DNA of 64,000 nt, taken from assembly GCF_029392015.1 (NCBI RefSeq), contig NZ_CP113925.1, positions 2,294,001 through 2,358,000 of the forward strand. Direction: 5' to 3'. Of this stretch, positions 8,530-17,649 are shown in pieces; within the stretch, counting starts at the first letter, position 1, and each line of letters starts with the position of its first letter. Source of the stretch: Bifidobacterium sp. ESL0728. Lineage in GTDB: Bacteria; Actinomycetota; Actinomycetes; Actinomycetales; Bifidobacteriaceae. The position numbers and the translations under genes are program-made. Under the pieces are notes generated by a model. It ran no database searches and was not told the origin of the DNA. It saw only the letters and a list, made by a program, of their open reading frames with translations.

Positions 8530-9861
8530 TCAGCGGGATAAGACCCGAGCTCGGCCACTGCCAACATGCGAATCCGCATGCGATACATTTGCAGCATGCA
8601 CGGATGACGCTGCGTCGAAACAGCCAGCATCACTTAAGTCATCAGGCAAGCCAAGACTTGATTCATCGGATGATTCAACGGCGGACAGTGAGTGAATCCA
8701 GACCTCGCGAGCGCCTTCACGCAGTAATGTGCGCTTGACGTTTTTGGCGATTTGTTCGTCGGCAGCCAGCGCAATCAGGCAACCACCCAACCCACCGCCG
8801 GTCATTTTCGCTCCGGTGGCGCCGGCCACACGCGCAGCCTCCACCAGATGGTTGACCAGAGGGTGACTGACATTGAGCTCGTTGAGCAATCCGTGCGCGC
8901 GGTTCATGCGCTCGCCCAGCATGCACACCGTGCCCAGCTCGAGATCGGTTTCGGAGGCGCGGGCCAACTCACCGAGCTCGTCCATGATGGACTTGACATG
9001 CGCGTGGTCCTGCTCGTCCTCTTTGTGGACGTTGCCGACGGCCTCACGTGTGCTTCCGGCGATACCGGAATCGGCAATCACCAGGTAAGCGGGCATATCG
9101 ACGCGCATTTTCTCGATATCTCCGGACTCGAAGGCGACCAGATCACGCGAGCACGTCGTCGCCGCGTCGAGACCGGAAGGATTGCCGTGCGTGATGACCT
9201 CGGCTTCGTTGGTAAGCTTCAAAATCTGCTGCTCGCTCGTCTTGACATCGCAGGCGTCGAGAATCGCACGAATCACCGCGCCTGCGCTGGCCGCCGACGA
9301 GCCCATGCCACGGCCCGCGGGGAAGGAACTGTCTGTGACCACGTCGAACGCGAGGCCCGGATAACCGGCGAATTCGGTGGCGACCTTCACCGCACGTTCC
9401 AGCCCACCGAATCGGCTTCCAGCATCGGAAAGCGACCCCTCGTAATTCAACGCTTTCAGCGTGCCGACCGGCGCTTGAGAAGAGACGGATTGAGAAAGCG
9501 CCAACTTAGAAGACGAAGACAAATTGTCGACAGAATGGCGGAAATCGCTGATAACGCTGTGCTGAGCCTGACCAATGGCGACGTCGACATGCTCCTGCTT
9601 GGAATCGCAGAAATTATCGATATCAGGTTGTGAAGTCCGTGAAAGTCGCGAAAGCCGTGAACCCGCGACATCCTGCTCCGAGATCTTTGCATCGCTGTAA
9701 ATGGCTTCAGCGTTATTTTGGGACGATGCAACCGGCGTGACCCAAGCCCGCATCTTCAACGAGAGCAACGGTGCAGCGACTGCAGGATACCCATAAACCA
9801 CGGAATGCTCGCCCATGAGAATGACCTTCGCCCAGGTCTCGCCGTATCCCATGTGCACCAT
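8530..9861 (-). CDS. mvk: Mevalonate kinase, with an internal insertion
   Basis: A 443-residue GHMP kinase, preceded by AAAGGTGATGG. It phosphorylates mevalonate with ATP. Seen: KVILMGEHSVVYGYPAVAAP (mevalonate kinase N-terminal signature with EHSVVYG), the ATP loop FPAGRGMGSSAASAGAV, EAEVITHGNPSGLDAAT, and the C-terminal GHMP loop ATGAKMTGGGLGGCLIALA. Most bacterial homologues have about 300-330 residues. Here roughly 80 extra polar residues lie between residues about 40 and 125 (Ser/Gln/Asp-rich), and about 45 extra residues are at the C terminus. Catalytic segments are intact, so it is probably active. Confidence 0.9.
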   Translation of the reverse strand: MVHMGYGETWAKVILMGEHSVVYGYPAVAAPLLSLKMRAWVTPVASSQNNAEAIYSDAKISEQDVAGSRLSRLSRTSQPDIDNFCDSKQEHVDVAIGQAQHSVISDFRHSVDNLSSSSKLALSQSVSSQAPVGTLKALNYEGSLSDAGSRFGGLERAVKVATEFAGYPGLAFDVVTDSSFPAGRGMGSSAASAGAVIRAILDACDVKTSEQQILKLTNEAEVITHGNPSGLDAATTCSRDLVAFESGDIEKMRVDMPAYLVIADSGIAGSTREAVGNVHKEDEQDHAHVKSIMDELGELARASETDLELGTVCMLGERMNRAHGLLNELNVSHPLVNHLVEAARVAGATGAKMTGGGLGGCLIALAADEQIAKNVKRTLLREGAREVWIHSLSAVESSDESSLGLPDDLSDAGCFDAASSVHAANVSHADSHVGSGRARVLSR

Positions 9862-10155
9862 CTGCAGCCATCACCTTTCAAAAAACTAAAATGGCCATCA
9901 ATGCTTCGACATTTTCAGACGACGATAAAACGCGTTTCAAGCCCAAAGCGGACTTGGCGATCGACAGATATAACGTATTACATACCTACGCATCGCATAT
10001 CGAGTGTCACGCATAACGTATTACGAATCAATCGACCATCACGGTTTTACCATCACCAACATCGGCATTGACTGCCTACTGATTCCCGAGTCTAGAAATC
10101 GATTTGTGAACTGTGCGCAAACGAGCGTGAAGATAATGGAAAGACGACGGCAGAA

Positions 10156-12303
10156 TTACGAAGAAAAAATCACACGCCAGGAATCAGGGCTCGCCAAATC
10201 GGCGGAACGGTAGGCTTGCGCGAGCGAATCCCAATGCCGCACCAACGATGTGGCGATTCGGTAACATTCACGCAGGTTGCGCCGATAAAGCTTGCTGTCA
10301 CGTTTCAGCCACGCGGCACCGTTGCCATCCGAGGTGGTGACCAAAGCCGAGCTGACACCGTCGAACGACGGCCAGACCGCATCTTTCGACTTCATTCCCA
10401 CTTGAGGCGCGGCATCACGGGTGCCGTCCTGCCGCGAAAGCACGGCCTTCATGACTTCCGTCGCCGCGGTTTTGGCGAGCTCACCGCCAGACAACGCCGG
10501 ACGTCGGTTGTCGAACGTTGCCACAGGGACAGGGAACGTTTCGACATCCTGAGAAACTTCGCTGTCGCTGAATCCTTCACGCGCCGCACGCACTTCCGGC
10601 AGCTTGGTCGAAAGCGTATCGACGAGATAGCCTGGCCCGCGCATCACGTCGCGCAAGGCCATGTGGTGAAGCTTCATGCCCGAATACATCAGTTTGACGC
10701 CGAGGTGGGCGTCCTCGTACATCATGCGAAACACGTAACGTTTCCCGGCGTTCGGGAAGTGAAGCAGCGCGCAAATCCAACGGTTGCGCTGAGCGTAGTA
10801 CTCCTCCCAAGTGCGCGAAATGTCCTTGTCGTGCCAGCCTTGGTGCCACACGGCCACTCCCGGAAGCCCAATCGTCGGATAGCCGTGTTCGCGGGCGCGC
10901 AAGCCATATTCCACGTCATCGTATTTGATGAACAGTGGCAGTGACAGACCAATCTCGCGGATGACCGAGTTGGGGATGAGGCACATCCACCAACCGCTGT
11001 AATCGCAATCGAAACGGGCATGCAGCTCGGGCGAATCACGTAGCGGCGAGACGGCGAAATCGTGATTATAACTGGCTCCAGCCGGAGGGCACGGTTTCAA
11101 GCTATTGCGGTCGAAACGCTCCCCCTGCACGTGCAGCATCGTGCGGTCGTCGAGATGGAACATGCCGCCGCCCACCAACACGGGGTGTTTGGCGTAGTCC
11201 TCGAACTGAATCGAGCGCAGCAATGATTCCGGCTCCATGATGGCGTCGTCGTCCAGCAGAATCGTGTAGGCACTTTTGCCCGCATCGATTGACTCGAGCA
11301 TGCCGCGCGAAAATCCGCCGGAACCGCCGATATTGGCCTGCTGGATGTAAGCAAGTTGACTGCCCAAATCCGCAGAAACCTCGTCGAATCCCTTCTGTTC
11401 GCAGACTTTATCGCTGCCCTGATCGATGCAGTAGACCGTGTCGAGCCTTTTGCGCAGTTCGCTTTCGCCCGCGACGGCCTTCAGCTGACGCAGGCAATAC
11501 GGGGTGCGGTTGTAAGTCGTGATGGCTATGGAACAAGTGGGACGATGGCGATTAGCACCGACATATGTATCACTTTCGCCATAACGATGTCCGCCGTTAT
11601 CTTCTGTGGCACCAGCCGAACCGGATTGGGCACTTTGATTATTCCCGCCGTTTACATCACGGTGCACACAATCGGCTACCGGAACCTGCCAACTCGCATT
11701 ACGAATCGTCAAAGCATCAGAGCCGACTTTGTCGCCGTCCACACTCGGATGGCAGTATGCATCGAACCAGAAATACCCGCCGTCCAGCAAGCCGGAAAGC
11801 GGAATCTCGACGGCTATCTGCGTCCAGCCGTCGCCGCAAACCTCAAGCGTCTTGACCGTCGAGAACAGACCTCGCGCAGTCGATTTGAACACGCTGATTT
11901 CACCTTCGCCACGCACTTGCATTGTGAGCCGGACGCAACGGACGTTCGTCCAACGCTGCCAATACGAGGCCGGGAAAGCATTGAAATAGGTGCAGAAAGA
12001 AATATGTGCACCGGGCTCAAGACGCGCGGAACGTCGCGAAAGCACCGTGAAATCCGAAAGTTCGTCGCGCGCGGCGCCGGCATCGGCGGTAGCCTCGCGC
12101 AACGTCCCGTCAAAACCAACCGGATTCAATGCGCCCACATCGGCACGCTGCAACTGCGAAACGCTGTCGAACACCGACTCCGGAACATGGGGACGCGTCC
12201 ATCGCACCGCATAGAGCGGCATGACGGACTCCTGATCGTCGACCGGGAACACCACCCGGTTGACCGTCTCCCATTGCGTTTGCGCAGAACTTGCTTGAGC
12301 CAT
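10156..12303 (-). CDS. GlfT2-like galactofuranosyltransferase (GT2)
   Basis: A 715-residue protein with the layout of mycobacterial GlfT2: an N-terminal beta-rich domain (residues about 1-220, HISFCTYFNAFPASYWQRWT), a GT-A domain starting TCSIAITTYNRTPYCLRQL, and an alpha-helical C-terminal part. Key elements are NIGGSGGFSRGM, the metal-binding ILLDDDAIMEPE, CDYSGWWMCLIPN, YDDVEYGLRA with its acidic catalytic pair, and GVAVWHQGWH. It should add galactofuranose from UDP-Galf to a lipid-linked glycan at the cytoplasmic membrane face. It is divergent from the ABC exporter genes, which fits polysaccharide export. No Shine-Dalgarno is seen; TATACT lies 7 nt before the ATG. Confidence 0.88.
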   Translation of the reverse strand: MAQASSAQTQWETVNRVVFPVDDQESVMPLYAVRWTRPHVPESVFDSVSQLQRADVGALNPVGFDGTLREATADAGAARDELSDFTVLSRRSARLEPGAHISFCTYFNAFPASYWQRWTNVRCVRLTMQVRGEGEISVFKSTARGLFSTVKTLEVCGDGWTQIAVEIPLSGLLDGGYFWFDAYCHPSVDGDKVGSDALTIRNASWQVPVADCVHRDVNGGNNQSAQSGSAGATEDNGGHRYGESDTYVGANRHRPTCSIAITTYNRTPYCLRQLKAVAGESELRKRLDTVYCIDQGSDKVCEQKGFDEVSADLGSQLAYIQQANIGGSGGFSRGMLESIDAGKSAYTILLDDDAIMEPESLLRSIQFEDYAKHPVLVGGGMFHLDDRTMLHVQGERFDRNSLKPCPPAGASYNHDFAVSPLRDSPELHARFDCDYSGWWMCLIPNSVIREIGLSLPLFIKYDDVEYGLRAREHGYPTIGLPGVAVWHQGWHDKDISRTWEEYYAQRNRWICALLHFPNAGKRYVFRMMYEDAHLGVKLMYSGMKLHHMALRDVMRGPGYLVDTLSTKLPEVRAAREGFSDSEVSQDVETFPVPVATFDNRRPALSGGELAKTAATEVMKAVLSRQDGTRDAAPQVGMKSKDAVWPSFDGVSSALVTTSDGNGAAWLKRDSKLYRRNLRECYRIATSLVRHWDSLAQAYRSADLASPDSWRVIFSS

Positions 12304-12310
12304 AGTCTTC

Positions 12311-12316
12311 AGTATA
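12311..12316 (-). promoter_or_regulatory. -10 box placed for a leaderless transcript of the GlfT2-like gene
   Basis: TATACT on the minus strand ends 7 nt before the ATG, so transcription would begin at or near the start codon. A clear -35 is not obvious. Confidence 0.45.
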
Positions 12317-12415
12317 ACTTCGCGGGGGCAGAATATGCGATAACTGCGTAAACCTTATGCAAAACTGCTCGTTTTCAGAGCATAATCCCATAGTCATTGC
12401 TAAACTAAGACGTTT

Positions 12416-13243
12416 GTGAAGACATTAGTGAAAAAACTCGAGAATAGATACCACTATTCGTGGGTCGTTCTCAAAGAGCTGGTCAAAACCGACTTCAAAC
12501 TGCGATACCAAGGTTCTTTCCTCGGCATCGCCTGGTCGGTCATCAAACCGCTCATGCTGTTCGGCATCATGTATATGGTCTTCGTGCGCTTCCTGCACTT
12601 CACCGACGGCACCCCCCAATATCCGGTCGTACTGCTGATGGGCAACTGCCTGTGGCAATTCTTCTCCGAGGCGACCGGCACCGGCCTACGCTCCATCGTC
12701 GATCGCGGCGACATCTTACGAAAAATCCATTTTCCCAATTACATCATCGTCGTTTCCGCAACCTGCGGGGCACTCATCAGCCTGGGAATCAACCTCGTCG
12801 TCATTTTGGTATTCGCCATCGTCAATGGCGCACATTTCACCTGGCGCGTGGTGCTTCTGCCGCTAAACCTCATCGAGCTTTATATCTTCGCACTTGGTTG
12901 CGCCCTGCTGCTCGCCACGATGTACGTTCATTTCCGCGACATACAGCATATCTGGGAAGTCGTCAGCCAGGTCGTCTTTTACGCAACGCCTATCATCTAT
13001 CCGCTTTCCATGGTCGAGCACAATTACCCGATCATCGCCAAGCTCATGCTGATGAGCCCGATAGCCCAGACTTTCCAGGACGCCCGGCACAACCTCATCG
13101 ACCCACAGAACGTGCAAATCATCTGGAGCGAAATTCACAATCCGCTTATCTGCCTGATTCCGTATATTCTTTCGTTCGTATTCCTGGTTCTCGGCGTGTA
13201 CGTCTTCCGCAAGTACAGCCGCAAATTCGCGGAAATCATGTAG
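12416..13243 (+). CDS. ABC-2 polysaccharide exporter permease (Wzm/TagG type)
   Basis: 275 residues from a GTG start; TAAACT lies 9 nt upstream and no Shine-Dalgarno is visible. Family features are LVKTDFKLRYQGSFLGIAWSVIKPL at the N terminus (interface helix of ABC-2 glycan exporters), six membrane helices, HFRDIQHIWEVVSQVVFYATPIIYPLSM and the C-terminal FRKYSRKFAEIM. With the ATPase 10 bp downstream it would form the exporter that flips a finished lipid-linked glycan out of the cell. Confidence 0.9.
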   Translation: MKTLVKKLENRYHYSWVVLKELVKTDFKLRYQGSFLGIAWSVIKPLMLFGIMYMVFVRFLHFTDGTPQYPVVLLMGNCLWQFFSEATGTGLRSIVDRGDILRKIHFPNYIIVVSATCGALISLGINLVVILVFAIVNGAHFTWRVVLLPLNLIELYIFALGCALLLATMYVHFRDIQHIWEVVSQVVFYATPIIYPLSMVEHNYPIIAKLMLMSPIAQTFQDARHNLIDPQNVQIIWSEIHNPLICLIPYILSFVFLVLGVYVFRKYSRKFAEIM

Positions 13244-13253
13244 TGAGCGAGGC

Positions 13254-14570
13254 ATGATGACTTCTTCAAAATCAATGGTTTCCAAAACCGATTCATCGGA
13301 TTCCGCCAAGAATTCGTCCCTTATCGATTCTTTGGGCAAGACCAAAGAAAGCGGCGAGGTGGTGCTTTCAGTCGACCACGTCGGCAAATACTTCAAGCTG
13401 CCCACCGAACAGGCGACGGGCCTCAAACAGGCGTTCATCAACTGGACCAAAGGCATCAAAGGCTACAAAAAGCAGCAGGTGCTCAACGACATCACCTTCG
13501 ACGTGCATCGCGGGGATTTCTTCGGCATCGTCGGCCGCAACGGGTCCGGAAAATCCACACTACTCAAAATCATCTCCGGCATCTACGTGCCCGACGGAGG
13601 CACGGTGAAAGTCAAGGGCAAACTGGTGCCGTTCATCGAACTCGGCGTCGGCTTCAACCCCGAACTGACCGGTCGCGAAAACGTCTTCCTCAACGGTGCC
13701 CTGCTCGGATTCACCCGCGAAGAAATCGAAGGCATGTATGACGACATCGTCGATTTCGCGGAACTCGGCGACTTCATGGACCAGAAACTCAAGAACTACT
13801 CCAGCGGTATGCAGGTGCGTCTGGCGTTCTCCGTGGCCATCAAGGCCCAAGGCGACATCCTCGTGCTTGACGAGGTGCTCGCCGTCGGCGACGAAGCGTT
13901 CCAGCAGAAGTGCGACGACTACTTCACCGAAGTGAAAAAAGACCCGAACAAGACGGTCATCCTGGTCACTCACTCCATGGATTCGGTCAAGAAGTATTGC
14001 AACAAGGCCATCCTCATCAAAGACGGCGACATCATCGTCAACGGCAACAAAGAGGAAGCGGCCAACCAGTACACACTTGAGAACCTTCAGGCGGAAAAGA
14101 AGGAAATCGAGCAGAAAAACGGCCAATATGCCGACGGCCTCAACAGCCGCTGCCCAGTGCTCAAGGTGAAGCCGCTTTCCGGCCAGATCTGCAAGAGTTC
14201 CGACACGTTCCGCTTTGAGGTGGAATACGATTTCAACGAGCCCGAGGACTTCTACCTCGCCATTGCGCTGCACGACCTGCGCCGCGGCGGCGTCGCATTC
14301 GATACCGGATCGGAAACGCTCAAATACACGGAACACGGGCATCGTACCGTCGAGTTCAAGATGCCACTCAATTTGTTCAACAACGGCGATTTCAGATTGG
14401 TCGCTTCGCTGCGTACGCTCTCCAAGAAGAATCCCGACACCACGGATATGGTGGCATTCACGAATGACGCCAATTCCTGCGCATTCGCCATTAGGGATTC
14501 CGAGAACAGGGATTACGCGCTGATCAACGACAGGGTCATGCAGATTACCCAGGTCGGTTCGCCGCGCTAA
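13254..14570 (+). CDS. ABC exporter ATPase (Wzt/TagH type) with C-terminal glycan-binding domain
   Basis: 438 residues. The nucleotide-binding domain spans residues about 35-285: Walker A GRNGSGKST, signature YSSGMQVRLAF, Walker B ILVLDEVLAVGDE, and H-loop VTHSMDSVKK. ELTGRENVFLNG is typical of O-antigen and teichoic acid exporters. Residues about 300-438 form a beta-sandwich like the Wzt C-terminal domain (FRFEVEYDFNEPEDFYLAIA), which in relatives reads the end of the exported polymer. The N-terminal ~35 residues are Ser-rich and extra. It sits 10 bp after the permease and the pair ends at a strong terminator. Confidence 0.9.
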   Translation: MMTSSKSMVSKTDSSDSAKNSSLIDSLGKTKESGEVVLSVDHVGKYFKLPTEQATGLKQAFINWTKGIKGYKKQQVLNDITFDVHRGDFFGIVGRNGSGKSTLLKIISGIYVPDGGTVKVKGKLVPFIELGVGFNPELTGRENVFLNGALLGFTREEIEGMYDDIVDFAELGDFMDQKLKNYSSGMQVRLAFSVAIKAQGDILVLDEVLAVGDEAFQQKCDDYFTEVKKDPNKTVILVTHSMDSVKKYCNKAILIKDGDIIVNGNKEEAANQYTLENLQAEKKEIEQKNGQYADGLNSRCPVLKVKPLSGQICKSSDTFRFEVEYDFNEPEDFYLAIALHDLRRGGVAFDTGSETLKYTEHGHRTVEFKMPLNLFNNGDFRLVASLRTLSKKNPDTTDMVAFTNDANSCAFAIRDSENRDYALINDRVMQITQVGSPR

Positions 14571-14740
14571 ATTGCCGGCAAACTACTCTGTGTCTAACCG
14601 TGCCTGCCACATCAGGAGCGATTCCACAAGCATAGTTACACACGAAATACGACCAGATGATACTGGATTCCGGCCACGACCAATTATGGACAAATAAGGC
14701 GAGTTCATAGTTCGGACATATCAATTAACTACCGAATATA

Positions 14741-14786
14741 AGAATGGTTCTGGAATCCTTGGAGATTTCAGAACCATTCTTTTTTT
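14741..14786 (+). terminator. Rho-independent terminator after the ABC exporter
   Basis: AGAATGGTTCTG (14741-14752) pairs with CAGAACCATTCT (14769-14780), followed by a run of T. Apart from this, 14571-14874 shows nothing. Confidence 0.85.
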
Positions 14787-14874
14787 AACGCCGGTAATTT
14801 CGGCCAGTATTTCAAGCCAGTAATCAACGGCTCGGCATGTTATGCCGACTTCACGTTACTACGAGAAAACGGAC

Positions 14875-15810
14875 CTACCGTTTGACAGGAACCTGCGGAT
14901 AATCGACCTGCGGGTTGAAGCCCCAAGCCTCGCGGAGCTTCTTGTAGACCCGCTTCTGCAAGGGCTTTGCCACATGCCCCCGATGCATGTTGTTCCTCAC
15001 CATCGCAACGAAGCGCGCGTATTGATAAACGCCTTCGTGGTGCAAGTGGAAAGAGCCCTCGTTGCGAGCGCCATACTCGAATTTCCAGATGTTCTTGTCA
15101 TCGATCATCGAATAGTTGACACCTTTGTTGGAGCCCATATCGTGCAGCACGACACTGTCCATCACCTGGATGCCAGGGCACGCCTTGGTGATGCGCATGG
15201 TGTATTCCGCGTCGTCGAACCAGATGAAATATTCCTTGTACGGCAGGCCATAATCCTCCATGACCCAGCGCGGGATAAGCACGGAGACGAAGGAGCAGCG
15301 ACTAACCAGCGCGATGTTGAGCCCTTGAGCCATAAGCCTACCCCAGTCCCACGTGGTAACCGGATTGTTCATCTCGGAAATCGTACCGTCAATAAACTTG
15401 ACCAATGAACACGCGAAAGGAATATCAGTACCCATTTTCTCGGAGGCCGCGTCGTAACCGTCCACCAGCTTTTCCAAAGCGTCCGGCTGCGGATAGCCGT
15501 CGTCGTCAAAAATCCACGCGAAATCGGCGCCGAGCTCGTATGAACGTCGCATACCAGCCGAAAAACCGCCGGCGCCGCCGACGTTTTCCGGCAAGGTGAC
15601 GATATCAAGCTGAATCTTGTCGCCAAGCTTGAAATCTTTCTGATACTTTTCCAGATACTTGTCAGTACCATCGGTCGCCGCATTGTTCACGATGATGAGC
15701 TGGTCGGGCAGACGGGTCTGCGTCTCCAAGCAATGAAGCACGGTCTTGAGTTTGTCGAGGCGATTGAAAGTCACTACGACCGCGGCTATTTTTCGTTTAT
15801 CTTCAGCCAT
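14875..15810 (-). CDS. GT2 glycosyltransferase, GlfT1/rhamnosyltransferase-like
   Basis: 311 residues from the ATG at 15810, just past the stop of the upstream GT4 gene (one base between), so the two are translationally close. A GT-A fold is seen: IAAVVVTFNRLDKLKTVL, LPENVGGAGGFSAGM (the same NxGGxGGF element as in the GlfT2-like protein), the metal motif WIFDDDGYPQPDAL, and YFIWFDDAEYTMRI. These point to the galactofuranosyl/rhamnosyl branch of GT2. It may prime or branch the same glycan as the GlfT2-like enzyme. Confidence 0.85.
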   Translation of the reverse strand: MAEDKRKIAAVVVTFNRLDKLKTVLHCLETQTRLPDQLIIVNNAATDGTDKYLEKYQKDFKLGDKIQLDIVTLPENVGGAGGFSAGMRRSYELGADFAWIFDDDGYPQPDALEKLVDGYDAASEKMGTDIPFACSLVKFIDGTISEMNNPVTTWDWGRLMAQGLNIALVSRCSFVSVLIPRWVMEDYGLPYKEYFIWFDDAEYTMRITKACPGIQVMDSVVLHDMGSNKGVNYSMIDDKNIWKFEYGARNEGSFHLHHEGVYQYARFVAMVRNNMHRGHVAKPLQKRVYKKLREAWGFNPQVDYPQVPVKR

Positions 15811-15811
15811 C

Positions 15812-17503
15812 TTACTTGTTCCATCCCTTAAGCATTCGTGCGAACAGGTCATCCGCCGATTCGAGCTGCGAGAACTTCTCCAGCCTGTTCTCTTCAGCCA
15901 CCCATAGCTGTTTCCGATTGTCTTCGCTGTCGGCCAGATGCGTCAACGCGGATTGGGCATCATGCACCATCTTTGATGTCATACGCCGCAAAAGCCCCTG
16001 CTTGGGGACCAGCGTCGACTGCGAACCTACATCGGCGGAAATCACAGGGATACCGGCGGAAAGCGCCTCGATGGTCGTAAGTGTTATGCCTTCGTTGATC
16101 GAAGAAACCAACAGCACGTCGGCATCCTCATAGGTCTTTGCCACAGGAGTTGCCATCGAACGCCGTTCCAGAACCTTGCCGAGATTGTAGCGTTTGATTA
16201 GGGTATCGGCGAAAATATCCATATCCCCGTTGCCCTGCATGATGAACCGAAACTTGCCAGGACGCGCTTGCTGCAAGGCATGGGCAGTAAGGATAAACGC
16301 CTCAGGGCGCTTCTGGCGCACCATGCGGCCGACGAACGCGACAGTCAGGGGCTTGCTCACATCTCTGGGCTTGAATGTCGCCTTTTCGGCATCTGCGGTC
16401 AATCCGACGAGAGGGGCCACGACGACCTTCTTGCCATCGAGATGGTGGATATCAACCAGCCAGTGCCGCAACTGCGGCGAAATCACATGGTGAAGATCGA
16501 TCCATTGGTCGCGTATGGCCGATTCGTGCGGATAACCGCCTCGGAAGAAGTACTCCACGATGTGAAGCGAATCGACAATTTTCGTTTGCGGGAAGTATTT
16601 CTTGACCCACCACGCTCTGTCATACATCCACTGGCAATGATGAATCAAAATGCCCCTGATGTCGAAATGCTCGAAAAGCGCACGCAGCAACGGGGCGTCG
16701 CCAGGACGTTCCTGCAAAGGTGCGGTAAGCGGAAGCAGCAGCGCGTCATCAAATTCCGGTCTGGTAATCCAAGGCTGGTGGCCGTCTCGGTCGGTAATGA
16801 CAATCGGGTAGAAACCGGCTTGTTTGACCAGCTTCACGGTTTCCAAGGCCCAGCGTTCCGCGCCACCTGCCTGGAACCAATGCATCGCGATGATGACGGC
16901 CTTTCTGGAACCTGCAGGAGCCTTGCCCGGTTTGATCTCCACGACCGGATGATGATGCCCGGACCAAGCGTTCTCCCTTTCCACGGTTCGAGGAATCCAT
17001 GGCTTGACAGGCTTCCTGCCAAGATATTCGCGGATGCTGCGCTTGGTATCGCGGAAGACGTCGAACTGCGTAGGGAAGGACAGCTCAAGAGCATTGTAAA
17101 GCTTGGCCCTAGGACCGTCATTCGGATGCTTGCTTTCCACATCCTTGTCAGTCGCATCATCCGGAGTCAGCAACAAATAGCGAACGCCCGTGTCAATGAC
17201 CTGCTGATCCTGATCAAAATATTGCGGAGGATATGCGGATCCGGGCTCAACGGTCGAGGTCATGGACAATTCCTCAAAAGGTTTAAGCCCCGCTTCACGG
17301 GTGAGTAGACCATTAAGTGTGGTCAGATCCGTCAGCCTAGGATACTGCCACTTCTCCCCCATATACAGCTTGAAAACAAGCGTCCTACCGGGCTGAATCA
17401 GCGCGTTGTAGTTCATCGCCCCTACGACAAGACGCCGCAATCTCTTGCTGAGCGAGTCAAGTTTGGCTTGATCGCCGGCGGAAATCCTAAAAAAATCACA
17501 CAT
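15812..17503 (-). CDS. GT4-type glycosyltransferase
   Basis: 563 residues if started at the ATG at 17503, where TATCAT lies 8 nt upstream; an in-frame ATG at 17602 would give 596. The C-terminal half is a GT-B nucleotide-sugar domain: TVAFVGRMVRQKRPEAFILTA, FRFIMQGNGDMDIF, and SSINEGITLTTIEALSAGIPVI with the E-x7-E motif of retaining GT4 enzymes. The middle part (KAVIIAMHWFQAGGAERWAL) is the N-terminal Rossmann lobe with its GGAER acceptor loop. The first ~200 residues are extra and not recognised. It is in an operon with the GlfT1-like gene. Confidence 0.85.
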   Translation of the reverse strand: MCDFFRISAGDQAKLDSLSKRLRRLVVGAMNYNALIQPGRTLVFKLYMGEKWQYPRLTDLTTLNGLLTREAGLKPFEELSMTSTVEPGSAYPPQYFDQDQQVIDTGVRYLLLTPDDATDKDVESKHPNDGPRAKLYNALELSFPTQFDVFRDTKRSIREYLGRKPVKPWIPRTVERENAWSGHHHPVVEIKPGKAPAGSRKAVIIAMHWFQAGGAERWALETVKLVKQAGFYPIVITDRDGHQPWITRPEFDDALLLPLTAPLQERPGDAPLLRALFEHFDIRGILIHHCQWMYDRAWWVKKYFPQTKIVDSLHIVEYFFRGGYPHESAIRDQWIDLHHVISPQLRHWLVDIHHLDGKKVVVAPLVGLTADAEKATFKPRDVSKPLTVAFVGRMVRQKRPEAFILTAHALQQARPGKFRFIMQGNGDMDIFADTLIKRYNLGKVLERRSMATPVAKTYEDADVLLVSSINEGITLTTIEALSAGIPVISADVGSQSTLVPKQGLLRRMTSKMVHDAQSALTHLADSEDNRKQLWVAEENRLEKFSQLESADDLFARMLKGWNK

Positions 17504-17649
17504 AATGACCAATGATACTCGAAGACGTTTAAAAACGTTCGTTCGCCGGATATAGGTACCAATACTTTGCACTATCCAGATGCAAAACGACAAAATGAGC
17601 ATTTTGCGCTATGCTGAAACCAATAAGCGAAAGAGGAATGGAAACAACG

